Part shown: piece after piece, positions 1-11,085 of the stretch
Layout of the letters: each line of letters begins with the position of its first letter
How positions within the stretch are numbered: the stretch's first letter is position 1
Assembly: GCA_036583965.1 (NCBI GenBank)
Contig: JAZBQD010000028.1
Coordinates: 310,001-374,000, forward strand
Reading direction: 5' to 3'
Source: Prunella strophiata
Lineage: Eukaryota; Chordata; Aves; Passeriformes; Prunellidae
Length of the DNA: 64,000 nucleotides
Position numbers and translations under genes: made by a program
Notes under the pieces: model-generated
Database searches by the model: none
The model's input: the letters and a program-made list of their open reading frames with translations, nothing else
Told to the model about the DNA's origin: nothing

Positions 1-1666
1 GTCCTGTAAATTCTGTGTGATGGCACTTAATATGAACTGTTCCATTATTTTTCCAGGCACTGAGGTCAGGCTGACTGGTCTATAATTACCAGGATCCTCC
101 TTTGCACCCTTTTTGTGAATGGGTGTCACATTGGCCAGCTTCCAGTCATCTGGAACCTCACCAGTGAGCCAGGACTGTTGGTAGATGATGGAGAGTGGCT
201 TTGTAAGCTCATCTGCCAGCTCTCTCAATACCCTGGGGTGGATCCCATCTGGTCCCATAGATTTATGGACATCCAAGCATTTCAGTAGCTCTTTGACTGC
301 CTCCTCTTGGATAATGGGGGGACCATTCTGCTCCCTGACATCATCAACCAGCCCAGGTGGACAGGTGTCTTGAAGACAAGTCATCTTCCCACTGAAAACT
401 GAGGCAAAGTGGGCATTAAGCACTTCTGCCTTCTCCTCATCTGCAGATACTAAGTTCCCTTCCTTGTCCAATAGAGAACAAAGGCTGGTCCTACCCTTCC
501 TTCTAGCATTAATGTATTTGTAAAAACATTTTTTTATTATCCTTTACAGAAGTCACCATTCTAAGTTCAAACTGAGCTTTGGCCTCCCTAATTTTTTTCC
601 TGCATGTTTTAGCAGCCCTCTTGAATACTTCCTTAGAGACCAGACCCTCCTTCCAAAGCTGATACATCCTGTTTTTATTCCTAAGTTCCTCCAAAACCTC
701 CTTACCCAGCCAGGCTGGACGTTTGCCCCATTGGCTTGTCTTTCGGCACACAGAGACAGTCTGTTCCTGTGCCCTCAAGATCTCTGTTTTGAAGCATGCC
801 CACCCTTCCTGAACTCCTTTGTTTTTTAGGGCTGTTTCCCAAGGGACGCTCTGAATGAGTCTCCTAAACAGGCCAAAGTCTGCCCTCCGGAAATCCAATG
901 CAGGAGTCTTACTGGTGCTCCTCCTGACTTCACCGAATATCGAGAACTCTATTATTTCACGGTCACTCTGCCCCAAGCAACCTCCAACCACCACATCTCC
1001 CACCAGCCCATCTCTATTTGTAAACAGCAGATCTAACATAGTCCCTCCCCTGGTGGGTTCACCCACCAGCTGCGACAAAAAGTTGTCCTCTATACACTCT
1101 AAGAATTTCCTGGACTGCCTCTTTACTGCTGTATTAAGTTCCCAGCAGATGGCTGGTAGGTTGAAGTCACCCACGAGAACAAGGGCTGATGATCCTGAAA
1201 CATTACCTAGCTGCTTATAGAATAAGTCATCTACCTCCTCTTCCTGGTTGGGTGGACGATAACAGACTCCCAGTAGGGTGTCAGCCTTGTTGGCCTTCCC
1301 CTTAATTCTTACCCACAGACATTCAACTCCATCTTCCTTAGTTTCGATTTCTACAGCATCAAAAGTCTGTTTAATATAAAGGGCCACCCCTCGACCTCTT
1401 CTTCCTTTCCTGTCTGTTCTGAAGAGCCTGTAGCCATCCAGTGCACTACTCCAGCTATGTGAGTCATCCCACCATGTTTCCATGATGGCAATTACATCAT
1501 AGTTCTGCAGTTGCACCATGGCCTCCAGTTCTTCTTGTTTGTTGCACAGGCTTTGTGCATTGGTATACACGCACCTCAGCTGGGCTACTGACTTCACCCC
1601 TAACTTAGCCTTGCAACCCTTGGTCCTGCTTCCCGATAGCTCAGCTGCCTCCCCTTCCCCCTTCAA
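1..1666 (-). pseudogene. CR1 ORF2: endonuclease plus start of reverse transcriptase, frameshifted, partial
   Basis: ORF2 is the LINE enzyme that nicks target DNA and reverse-transcribes the element. From 1666 to 509 there is a 385-codon open frame with the endonuclease motifs in order: TNAQS (N36), METWW (E63), GVCYRPPN, VGDFNLP (D167, N169), DLLFTN and SDR (234-236). The last motif is normally SDH; here Arg (codon 959-961) replaces the catalytic His. The frame is broken in an A-rich run near 531-537. The phases fit a one-base insertion. A second frame then stays open from there to position 1 and carries the CR1 reverse transcriptase N-terminus, with KKGAKEDPGNYRPVSLTS near 61-120. The catalytic YADD region is outside the window. 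Confidence 0.9.
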
Positions 1667-1668
1667 AC

Positions 1669-2783
1669 CTAGTTTAAAGCCCTCTCAATGAGGTCTGCCA
1701 GCTCATGAGCTAAGAACCTTTTGCCTTTAACAGAGAGATATACCCCATCTGGTTCCAGCAGAGCAGATGCTGTAAAAGTTTCCCCATGATCAAAGAATCC
1801 AAAATTTTGCCGATGACACCAACCCTTAAGCCACTTGTTGATGATGCGGATTCTCCTGTTTCTTTCATCATTTTCCTCCCCCACCAAAGGGACTGAGCAG
1901 AACACTACCTGTGCTCCTGCCCTATCAACTACCTGACCCAGTATCCTAAAGTCCTTTCTAATTGCCTCGATACTCCTCTTTTCAATCTCATCACTGCCAG
2001 CCTGGAGTATCAGCAGTGGGTAATAATCAAAGGGCTGAATCAGCCCTGGAAGTCTCTCAGTGATATTTTGTACCTGGGCCCCAGGAAGGCAACAGACTTC
2101 CCTGTGGGATGGGTCTGGTCGACATATGGGGCCCTCAGTTCCCTTCAGAAGGGAATCACCTACTACGATAACCCTTCTTTTCTTCTTGACGTTAGAGGTA
2201 GTGATCCGTCTTACAGATGAATCATAATTGGGGGGCTCACTGGGCAGACAGTTTTCTTCTACATCATCTAGTTGGGTCTCTAGATCCAGGACCTCACACC
2301 TATTCTGTAGTGGTACCTGGTTGGATGATGGGGGTGGGGAGGAGTTTTTGTTATTACTCCCCGAATGGGGACCCGTTTCCACTCTTCTTCATCTACCAGG
2401 TGCCCTTCTATTGCCTGAGAGCAGGAAGCATATAAGTCCTCAGTCTCTCTGTCAGAGGCCTCTCTTAAAGATGGAAGGGCTGAACTCCACCAGTCTATTA
2501 CCCTTTCACTTTCCCTGATACTCCTTAACCTTTCAACTTCCTCCCTAAGCTCAGCCACCAGTGAAAGAAGGTCGTTCACCTGTTCACACCGCAGGCAGGT
2601 CTCCTCCACAACACTCCCTGAAGCCACCGATAAGCTCAAACACTCTGGGCACAGTTGGGTCTGTACACACACATCCTTTTTGGAGGGCTTGACTTGCTTA
2701 CTTACACTCGTACCAGCCACAGTTTTTGACCGTGTGGAAACCACTGCTAACAGACACCTCGAACACAACCAGGTAGCATACAA
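1669..2783 (-). pseudogene. CR1 ORF1 (esterase-type), frameshifted
   Basis: CR1 ORF1 encodes an RNA-binding/esterase-like accessory protein of the retrotransposon particle. The N-terminal part (2783 down to about 2360) has paired CxxC motifs (CPEC and CLRC), followed by a leucine/glutamate-rich heptad-like stretch suggesting a coiled coil. The C-terminal part (2382 down to 1669) carries the SGNH signature GDSLLKG, with Ser codon 2152-2154. The two parts are in different frames. Their codon phases fit a single-base deletion near 2360, just after the residues VPIRG. In the last esterase block the expected D-G-x-H reads DGVY (Tyr codon 1738-1740), so the catalytic His appears to be lost. ORF1 ends 2 bases before the ORF2 reading frame begins. 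Confidence 0.85.
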
Positions 2784-2790
2784 ACCTCAA

Positions 2791-5700
2791 AAAAAATGGA
2801 GGACTCCTTGCTAGCAAGAAAGCTGACAAATATCAGTGGAAGGGAAAACTAATAGTGGATACAAATATGTATGTGCATTGGTGAAGGAGTTTGTGTTTTT
2901 CAACAGATCTCATTTCAGAAAGCTTGAAAAATGGTGCTTTTTCTCAGGTCTTAAACAGCATTAAATTAAACATTTACAAGAAATTCTGAACATCCATGCA
3001 AACACTTTGAAGTGTGAGGAAGTCATTAGTCCAGAGTCCAGGCAATTATGCTACAATCACTGGTCTGCATTTCAGAATTCTCCGATCTTCTTTTTGACAT
3101 AACTCAACTGGTTTTTACTAAAATCTTTAGGACTAGTACATCTTGACTAAGACAACCATGACTGCACATGCACATATAACTGAGTTACTATTTCAGTTGT
3201 AATTTTCATGTAATTCACTCCATTTGTTCCACATTAAGTTAGACTTGATCTACAGCATTGCATAATTTCTCTGCAATTGTCGGTTTAAACAATTCCATTA
3301 GAATTTCAAGTACCATATACGGGACATCATTACAATAATAGGTTTCTGTTCCCTCTCCATTGCAGAAATTTGAGGTTAACACTTTTCCAAGAGAACAAGA
3401 GCAGAACATTCTTTGAGGTACTTCAAGTAAAAATAAAGTAATTTGCTGATTTTATGCAAACTAATAATATATGAGTTATTGATCCTTATAATCTCTTATT
3501 CACCAGTTTAGGCATTGTATTCCTCTACCCCAAAAGGAAAATAAAGTCTTATATATATATGGAACCTTTCTGCCTATTTCATCAGCTTTCAGACACATTT
3601 TCATTTCTCAGCTATACCAAAAGGACCAGCACTCATGCAAAATATTCATTAGTGGAGGTGAGATGTGACTGAATTACAAACTGCAAGGTGCCTGAAGCTG
3701 CACACTAACCTCCAGCTATACAAGGAGTGTCCTATAAAACTCACATCATATAAAATGCCACTGCTCCCAAGGAAGAATGATGAGAGGCCTTTGTTTCTGC
3801 CACAAGAACTGGAAGAGGTATTTTGTTTCATGCTTGCTTTCAGCTTGGCAGAAGTGGGAATTTGTACCCAGAGATCATAAACCCTGCACCTCCCTAAATC
3901 ACTCACATTTATCTCAGGTCTAAATTGTAAAACATCAACTAGACTTGAACCAGTGTCTTTGTACCTTGATCCACTGGTACACTGCATCACCACAGATCGA
4001 TCCTCATCCTAAACTGCACCAGCACTTCCTTCACTGACTTAGTGCAGATTTAGGAATTCCACCAAGAAGTCCCTCTCCATGCCAAAGGCATTCCCAGGCA
4101 GGCATGAGGCAATACTGGAGCAGGTTACAACCCTGTGATGGCAGAACTGTCCCTAAAGGCAGCAACAGCTCTGATAAAAAACCAACTGGCTTATTTCCAT
4201 AGAACCTACCCCTAAGCACTTAGCTCCCAGAGCTGTAAAGCTGAGGCCAGCACCCTCTGCATCTCACCACCAGTGCAGGCAGCAACACTGGGAAGTACAC
4301 AGAGCTGGAACAAGCAACAATAAGTGGTGGTAACAGTAAGAATAAATTATTGTGACAGTAACCCAAGTCCTTAATTTAATTTTGAATGGGGTGAATATCA
4401 TTATTTTGCTTTCTCCCAGTATAATTTCCCACACTGGACTTACTCAAAAGATCAGCACCTTCCCTTCAGGAATGTGGTGGCACTTTTTAATTTCCTCTGG
4501 AGTGACTCACAGGAAAAGTCTTATGTAACCTGAGTCTGCAAAAGCCTCTGAATTTAGGTATTTTCTAGATATGTTCAGATACATAACTCCACCTGAACTG
4601 GCAGACTGTACTTAGATTAACTAAACCAAACCAACACAGCTCCTGCTTTGACCCAAACCTGACCCAAGTCCTGCTACAACACTATGTTACATGGCAAACT
4701 TAGGAAAGTAAATGCTGTCAGAGTAGAAGACTAATCCCAGGGGGAAAGTCTGAATAAAACTAGCACTGTTTAGTCCTGCAGCCATTGTTTTGATTTTATA
4801 ATTCAGCAAGCTTTTGCTTGCTTGCCACTTGCAGCATAAAGCTGCTCCAGACAATGCAATTCAGCCCCAGCTGGGTTATCCCTACAATTAGAGTGTAAAT
4901 ATCACCATGTCAAGCTTGTGGTTCAGATTTCATCAATTATAAAGCAGCTATGTAAACATGCATCTTGATCGCTGAGATACTCAAACGATCCCAAGATTAA
5001 AATGGATCAAACTTCAGTGACAGTTTGAGCCCTTAAAAGTAAATCCCAATGCACTAAACAAATTTTCCTTTTAACAACAGATGGATAATGTAAAGACGTC
5101 CCTTGATCTCTAAACTTAAGGTTTTCTGTACTGTCTTTGTGATCCATGTTTTATATTTTAATTAATTTCTAATGCTAGATGACACAGAGGGATTTAATCT
5201 GATTTATGTTCTTTGAAGGACATCATGCAGAGTAGGTGTGACGTGGTTCACATCTCCTACATGTGTGTGGCCATAAACTATGATTCCATTTCATGGTGTT
5301 AAAAATGATGGTGATGTAATTAAAGATAATTTTAACATGATGAAATACAAAACTTCTTTCCTGTTGCACTGAAGATATGCATCTTGGCAGCTAAATGTGA
5401 GATAAAATTTATGTGGTGCCATTAGTGAGTCTCTGCAGCATCCCTACATAATTGCTGGAACAGAAGGTTCCCAGAGCAGTGTAATTGGTATCTCTTCCGT
5501 TTCCTCTGCAGCATCCTCACATCTGTGCTGTTTATGTAGGCTAGAGACTTGGCTAAAGGTTACTCTGGTGCCTTTTTTATGTGAAATAAGATGAGTGACT
5601 TGTTAAGGAAATGATAATCAGGTCTGACTCAGTTAAAGGGTTTCCACAGCAAAGAGAAAACTCAAACTAATGTCCAAAGCTCTGCTGGTATGCTAAGAGA

Positions 5701-6280
5701 TTTAAGTGCACATCTCAAACCATAAACAAACAATCATATACACCTTTTCCTTGTGCAGCATGTTGATAGTTTTAAAAAGAGACAGAAATTTGTGCTTAGT
5801 ACAGGACAGTGGAAAAGCTTCTGCTGCAGGAGCTGGTGAACCCAATGGGGTAACTGTTGTGCCTGACCTACTGACACTGACCTACTGACACATCAAGTGA
5901 TAAAGTTCCCAGATCTAATGGTGCTTAATTATGTGAAATAAACATATAAGAATCTAAACCCCATAAAACAGATGGTGTTAAGCTATTATTTATTGTGAGA
6001 TTGCATTTGAATAATGTATTTCCAACAGTGTCAGAACCCGAAGGGCACTAATAAGCCCTAATGAACCTTCACAAGCATCACCTGGGGCCTCCATTTGCCC
6101 TGCATGGCCTGGAGCTCCGTTTAAGCTCAGCCCCATCAGACTGGGCTGTAGGTGCCGGTCTGTCTTAGCCACAGCATCTCTGGATCCAGGAGCCAGCCCA
6201 GGGCTTGCTGCTCTGGCTTGACAGAGCCTCAGCTGTGGACCTGCCCAGTGGCCTGATCCCAACCCTCATGCATGGATCCC
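2791..6280. other. Intronic sequence, no gene recognised
   Basis: AT-rich sequence, presumably CLSTN2 intron, with only short chance open frames. A TATATATATATG run lies near 3550. I recognise no exon, RNA gene or repeat family here. Confidence 0.5.
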
Positions 6281-6635
6281 TGTCACAGTTTGCAGTTAGC
6301 TTGTAGCTGCCAAATAAATTTGGTCATATCAGACCTTCAACCTCGGCCAGCCTGCAGGTGAAACAGGTCCTCAGCTGAGGCAAGGAGAGGTTGGATTCAG
6401 ATCGACACAGGGACTTCACCTATCACGTTCCATCCTGGGCTGCAGACATCTCCCTGGTCAGGAGCTGGGCTGTGTGGGGATCAGACCAACCAGCAACTGA
6501 GACTAGAGTGTTTCAAACCCCCTATATAAACTAGCTTTGAACAATAAAGCTCGCGGTTGCTTGCATGAAGCTCTGGGGTGTGTGTGTCATTCTCCGACCA
6601 CCGACCCCATGGAACACGTGGCCCCCCACAAATTA
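6281..6635 (+). repeat. Probable solo LTR of an ERV
   Basis: The block starts with TGTCACAG and contains a TATA box (TATATAAA, 6523-6530) and a poly(A) signal (AATAAA, 6543-6548) close together, as in LTRs with a short R region. It is flanked by the same six bases, GATCCC, at 6275-6280 and 6636-6641. That fits the 6-bp target duplication of alpha/beta-type (class II) ERVs. With these flanks the right end reads ACAAATTA rather than the canonical CA, so either the end is mutated or the flanking match is chance and the LTR ends at the CACA near 6630. No internal retroviral sequence adjoins it. Confidence 0.5.
6523..6548 (+). promoter_or_regulatory. LTR core promoter (TATATAAA) and poly(A) signal (AATAAA)
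   Basis: A TATATAAA box and an AATAAA signal lie 12 bases apart inside the putative solo LTR. They point plus-strand, antisense to CLSTN2. Confidence 0.45.
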
Positions 6636-8120
6636 GATCCCTCCTCCCAGGACCTACCTCCTCCCCAGGAGAGGGGGATCTGGCATCTTAGCTGAGCCAA
6701 GCCTCCTTATCTGGGTCTGCCCTGCTCCCCTCGGTGGGGTCAGGGCTTGGCCCTGGGTGATGAAGACATCACCCCACCCTGCCAGCTCTGTTATTACAAT
6801 TGGCTCTCTGCTTGCTTTCCTTAAGGAAATAACCTTCTTCTCGCCAGGTTTGAGTTGGTCACAAGCTTCTAATGTCTCTGCTGGAGAGTCTGCAAAGTGG
6901 TTCTCAGATTCACAAAGACAGACTCTGAAACACTGCATGGAGTAGCTACCCAAATCAGTGAACTGAGTATCATAACTTGTGTGGAAAGCCTTAAATTTTT
7001 CAGCTCAAAGTCTAAGAATATGTGGCACTATTTACATGCAGAGAAAAAAAAAAAAATCATAAGGAAAAGCTTCAAACCTAACTGGATACCCCGCAGTACT
7101 TTAACTTTTGGGCAGAAGAAAATGTTAATGGAACGATGCTGTCAGCTGCATCTCAGCGATAAGAAAATTCTCAGTGAAATGATAATTGCCCCAGTAAAGC
7201 TCAGGATTCAAAAATTCAAAAAATAAATGACTAGTTTTGTAGTTGCAAATACAGAAAGGTGAACAAAGGAGTTATCTTCCACAGAGTTATATGGAAATAA
7301 AAATCTAGTTAAATAGGTCTAAAATGAATGGGGGTTTTGTATCACTTAAGATGGATAAGGCTGGCTTCAGTATTTCAGTCCTCACAGATAAGCAGAACAG
7401 CCTGCAGAGAGGGCAATAATGGGTTACTCTGCAAATGTGAAGCTCATGCTACACAGGGAACTAACTGGTAATGATCCCTGTGAGTCTGCCTTGGGAGTGT
7501 TATTTGATATTTCCATTTTCAGTCCTGGCACAAGACCAGGACCATGTTAGTTACTGCTGCTAGTGAAGGGAAAGGAAGGCAGTGCCACACTAGAAGTCAG
7601 TCTAGAAAGAAGATATCCTAAACACAGAAGATGACCTTGAGAAGTGGTGTTACAGAAATCGTGCTTAGTAATGATACAAAGTGCTCAGGAAGTTCAGCAA
7701 ACTTCTGAGAAATCACTGAAAAACAACAAATGGAAAAAGAGCTGATTTCGGCAGTCTGATATGGCCAGGCAAAAGCAAGGCAGTCCTGGAATATATAAAG
7801 CACTGTTTTCAGTAAGAGGCCATGGTAAAAAGAAACATGGAAGGACCTGGAGTGCTCAGGGAAGATGTATTTAACCATAATGCAGACACAGAACTTACTA
7901 AAGAGAGCATATCTGAAAAATTAATTGGAACAGGTATGGCTGCTTTCTCTGAGTATGTCTGTTAGTCGATGCAAAGTAAAAATTATGTAGATACAAGTGA
8001 AAAAAACAAATATGAACTTATGTAAATTTTAAGCTCAACACTTGGTAGTACTCAGGAACTCAGTTAATTTTCAAACGTCTGGAGTAGTTATTTAGAGTGG
8101 GTATTTTGCTAAACTGGTGC
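6636..8120. other. Intronic sequence between the solo LTR and the provirus
   Basis: AT-rich sequence with short open frames only. No exon or repeat family was recognised. Confidence 0.5.
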
Positions 8121-8124
8121 CATT

Positions 8125-8624
8125 TGAGAGGAATAGTGAAGGTGCCTTTACAAATAAGCTATGGGTCTGCTAGTAGATAAAGTCAGCACTGGGAGATAAA
8201 CGAAAACAATGGGAAGGATTCCACTGATTGATGAATGGGAAGAGATATTTGCTTTTACAAATAAACTCTAGGTTTGCTGATACATGAAATTAAACATTGT
8301 AAGATAAAGGAAACAATAGGAAAGAGAATCCCTAAGTTCTGTAAGAATTAAAAATTAAAGAGAGGGTTATACATTAGAGGGAAATCTTCTGTATCAGGCG
8401 CATCGGGAAGTCTGTACCTCTCAAGTACCTCAGCCAATGGGGAAAAAGAGAGGGAAATTGCGGCCGGGAAATTGGGATAAAAAGGAGGCTGCGTCCTCCA
8501 AAAATTCGAGAGACCCCAGGGGAATGCCCCATGGCCTCTCCCTTTATTCAAATAAAGTAAAAGGACTCCTCTGTCTCCTTTTTGGGCATAAACCTCTGAT
8601 CTTTGTGGATTTATTTTCCTAACA
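8125..8624 (+). repeat. 5' LTR of the gammaretrovirus-like provirus
   Basis: A 500-bp LTR that starts TGAGAGG and ends CCTAACA. By eye it differs from the 3' LTR at six substitutions and one 1-base indel, about 1.2%. It contains an ATAAAAA TATA-like box at 8477-8483 and AATAAA at 8551-8556. Confidence 0.97.
8477..8556 (+). promoter_or_regulatory. 5' LTR TATA-like box and poly(A) signal
   Basis: ATAAAAA at 8477-8483 is placed like a retroviral TATA box. AATAAA at 8551-8556 is the poly(A) signal. The spacing implies transcription starting near 8505-8510 (inference). Confidence 0.6.
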
Positions 8625-8626
8625 AC

Positions 8627-8645
8627 TGGGGGCTCGTCCAGGGAT
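8627..8645 (+). other. Primer binding site, tRNA-Pro type
   Basis: Two bases after the LTR end, TGGGGGCTCGTCCAGGGAT matches the 18-base complement of the tRNA-Pro 3' end except for one extra base (A) before GGGAT. tRNA-Pro priming is typical of gammaretroviruses. Confidence 0.85.
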
Positions 8646-8866
8646 CTTTCCACCAGTCCGGGGCGGTGGGCAGCGAGCGGAGCTGGAGGCGCACCTCACC
8701 CGGTTTGGGTGATCAGCTCCTCCTTGGTGGCGGCGGCTCCGGGCGATCGATTGGGTTCCCGAGACTGCCCAGGAGACAGACGAGGGGCGGACCAGGGGTC
8801 TGTGAAGGGTCCACAGGGAAGGACCACTGAAAAATCTCACCGGTGAGTAAAATGGGATCTTCGGGG
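8646..8866 (+). other. Proviral leader (GC-rich) with major splice donor
   Basis: GC-rich untranslated leader between the primer site and the tandem repeats. CCG|GTGAGTAA (GT at 8843-8844) is a near-perfect 5' splice site and the likely donor for subgenomic envelope mRNA. The packaging signal would be expected downstream of this donor, which is where the minisatellite begins. The expected coding product starts after it, but no intact gag start is visible. Confidence 0.65.
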
Positions 8867-10738
8867 AACAAACCTGGGAGGGTGCCCATGGAGGGCAGCA
8901 CAGGTGAAACAAGGCACCCATGGAGGGTAGCACAGGTAAACCTGGGAGGGCACCCATGGAGGGTAGCACAGGTGAAACAAGGCACCCATGGAGGGTAGCA
9001 CAGGTGAAACAAGGCACCCATGGAGGGTAGCACAGGTAAACCTGGGAGGGCACCCATGGAGGGTAGCACAGGTAAACCTGGGAGGGCACCCATGGAGGGT
9101 AGCACAGGTAAACCTGGGAGGGCACCCATGGAGGGTAGCACAGGTGAAACAAGGCACCCATGGAGGGTAGCACAGGTAAACCTGGGAGGGCACCCATGGA
9201 GGGTAGCACAGGTAAACCTGGGAGGGCACCCATGGAGGGTAGCACAGGTAAACCTGGGAGGGCACCCATGGAGGGTAGCACAGGTAAACCTGGGAGGGCA
9301 CCCATGGAGGGTAGCACAGGTAAACCTGGGAGGGCACCCATGGAGGGTAGCACAGGTAAACCTGGGAGGGCACCCATGGAGGGTAGCACAGGTAAACCTG
9401 GGAGGGCACCCATGGAGGGTAGCACAGGTAAACCTGGGAGGGCACCCATGGAGGGTAGCACAGGTAAACCTGGGAGGGCACCCATGGAGGGTAGCACAGG
9501 TAAACCTGGGAGGGCACCCATGGAGGGTAGCACAGGGAAACCTGGGAGGGCACCCATGGAGGGTAGCACAGGTAAACCTGGGAGGGCACCCATGGAGGGT
9601 AGCACAGGTAAACCTGGGAGGGCACCCATGGAGGGTAGCACAGGTGAAACAAGGCACCCATGGAGGGTAGCACAGTAAACCTGGGAGGGCACCCATGGAG
9701 GGTAGCACAGGTAAACCTGGGAGGGCACCCATGGAGGGTAGCACAGGTAAACCTGGGAGGGCACCCATGGAGGGTAGCACAGGTAAACCTGGGAGGGCAC
9801 CCATGGAGGGTAGCACAGGTAAACCTGGGAGGGCACCCATGGAGGGTAGCACAGGTAAACCTGGGAGGGCACCCATGGAGGGTAGCACAGGTAAACCTGG
9901 GAGGGCACCCATGGAGGGTAGCACAGGTAAACCTGGGAGGGCACCCATGGAGGGTAGCACAGGTAAACCTGGGAGGGCACCCATGGAGGGTAGCACAGGT
10001 AAACCTGGGAGGGCACCCATGGAGGGTAGCACAGGTAAACCTGGGAGGGCACCCATGGAGGGTAGCACAGGTAAACCTGGGAGGGCACCCATGGAGGGTA
10101 GCACAGGTAAACCTGGGAGGGCACCCATGGAGGGTAGCACAGGTAAACCTGGGAGGGCACCCATGGAGGGTAGCACAGGTAAACCTGGGAGGGCACCCAT
10201 GGAGGGTAGCACAGGTAAACCTGGGAGGGCACCCATGGAGGGTAGCACAGGTAAACCTGGGAGGGCACCCATGGAGGGTAGCACAGGTAAACCTGGGAGG
10301 GCACCCATGGAGGGTAGCACAGGTAAACCTGGGAGGGCACCCATGGAGGGTAGCACAGGTAAACCTGGGAGGGCACCCAGGGAGGGGAGCACAGGTAAAC
10401 CTGGGAGGGCACCCATGGAGGGTAGCACAGGTAAACCTGGGAGGGCACCCATGGAGGGCAGCACAGGTGAAACAAGGCACCCATGGAGGGTAGCACAGTA
10501 AACCTGGGAGGGCACCCATGGAGGGTAGCACAGGTAAACCTGGGAGGGCACCCATGGAGGGTAGCACAGGTAAACCTGGGAGGGCACCCATGGAGGGTAG
10601 CACAGGTAAACCTGGGAGGGCACCCATGGAGGGTAGCACAGTAAACCTGGGAGGGCACCCATGGAGGGTAGCACAGGTAAACCTGGGAGGGCACCCATGG
10701 AGGGTAGCACAGGTAAACCTGGGAGGGCACCCATGGAG
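8867..10738 (+). repeat. 36-bp minisatellite, block 1 (about 52 copies)
   Basis: A head-to-tail array of a 36-bp unit containing CCTGGGAGGG, CACCCATGG and AGGGTAGCACAGG. The period is exact: CCTGGG recurs at 9181 and 9217. Most units are identical. Two variants recur: a 32-bp form reading GGTGAAACAAGG, and a 35-bp form that lacks one G (CACAGTAAACC, at about 9675, 10498 and 10641). Because 36 is a multiple of 3 and the unit has no stop in any frame, long open frames run through both strands. These are a composition effect, not genes. Each unit carries CCATGG and a donor-like CAG|GTAAAC. Confidence 0.98.
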
Positions 10739-11085
10739 GACCAGGCACCCAGGGAGGGTTGCAAGGTTAAAAGCCGGGAAGGGGCCCCGGCAAAGGGATG
10801 ACGATCCCATAATACCCCGGAGAATCCCTTGTGGAGAATGCTGAGGTCTTGGGAAACAGATTATACATTCACTCCAGCCAGGTTAATTATGGAGATCATG
10901 GTAAACTATTGTTATTTTGTGTGGCCAGAGTATGAGTTGCCAAGGGGGCTTATATGGCCACCTTTAGAACAGATAAAATTTGTGTTGAATTTGTAAAGGT
11001 TATTTAGAGAATAATTGGGAAAAAAAATGTATTGAAAAGCAATGTGGATTGATATAGATTAAACAAGCAACAAGAGAATCTATGT
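10739..11085 (+). pseudogene. gag matrix-like remnant between the two repeat blocks
   Basis: Unique sequence between the arrays. One frame (about 10820-10995) is open and reads RMLRSWETDYTF, then WPEYELPRGLIWPP. Its Trp-Pro-rich spacing recalls the matrix (MA) domain of gammaretroviral Gag. No intact start codon is in frame; a TGA lies just upstream near 10799 and a TAA follows near 10998. MA normally directs Gag to the membrane. This fragment could do nothing alone. The assignment rests on position and faint similarity, so it is tentative. An A7-8 run lies near 11020. Confidence 0.45.

Larger units (their letters stand above)
1..2790 (-). mobile_element. CR1 LINE, 5' portion (3' part lies beyond the window edge)
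   Basis: A CR1-type non-LTR retrotransposon lies on the minus strand. Reading from about 2790 down to 1 there is ORF1 (zinc-finger-like and coiled-coil N-terminus, then an SGNH/GDSL-type esterase domain), then ORF2 (AP-like endonuclease and the first part of the reverse transcriptase). The order and protein families are those of avian CR1. The element continues past position 1, so its 3' end is unseen. The 5' boundary near 2784-2810 is uncertain because no 5' UTR was recognised. It is sense with respect to CLSTN2. Only two one-base frameshifts were found, so it is a fairly young but dead copy. Confidence 0.9.

Noticed and set aside
855..1220. Plus-strand 121-codon open frame
   Set aside because: It is the antisense shadow of the CR1 ORF2 endonuclease.
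8619..10810. Open frames of 657-709 codons on the minus strand, and similar ones on the plus strand, across the minisatellite
   Set aside because: The 36-bp unit is a multiple of three and has no stop in these frames, so every frame stays open. The translations are pure repeats with no domain, and there is no promoter or splice context.
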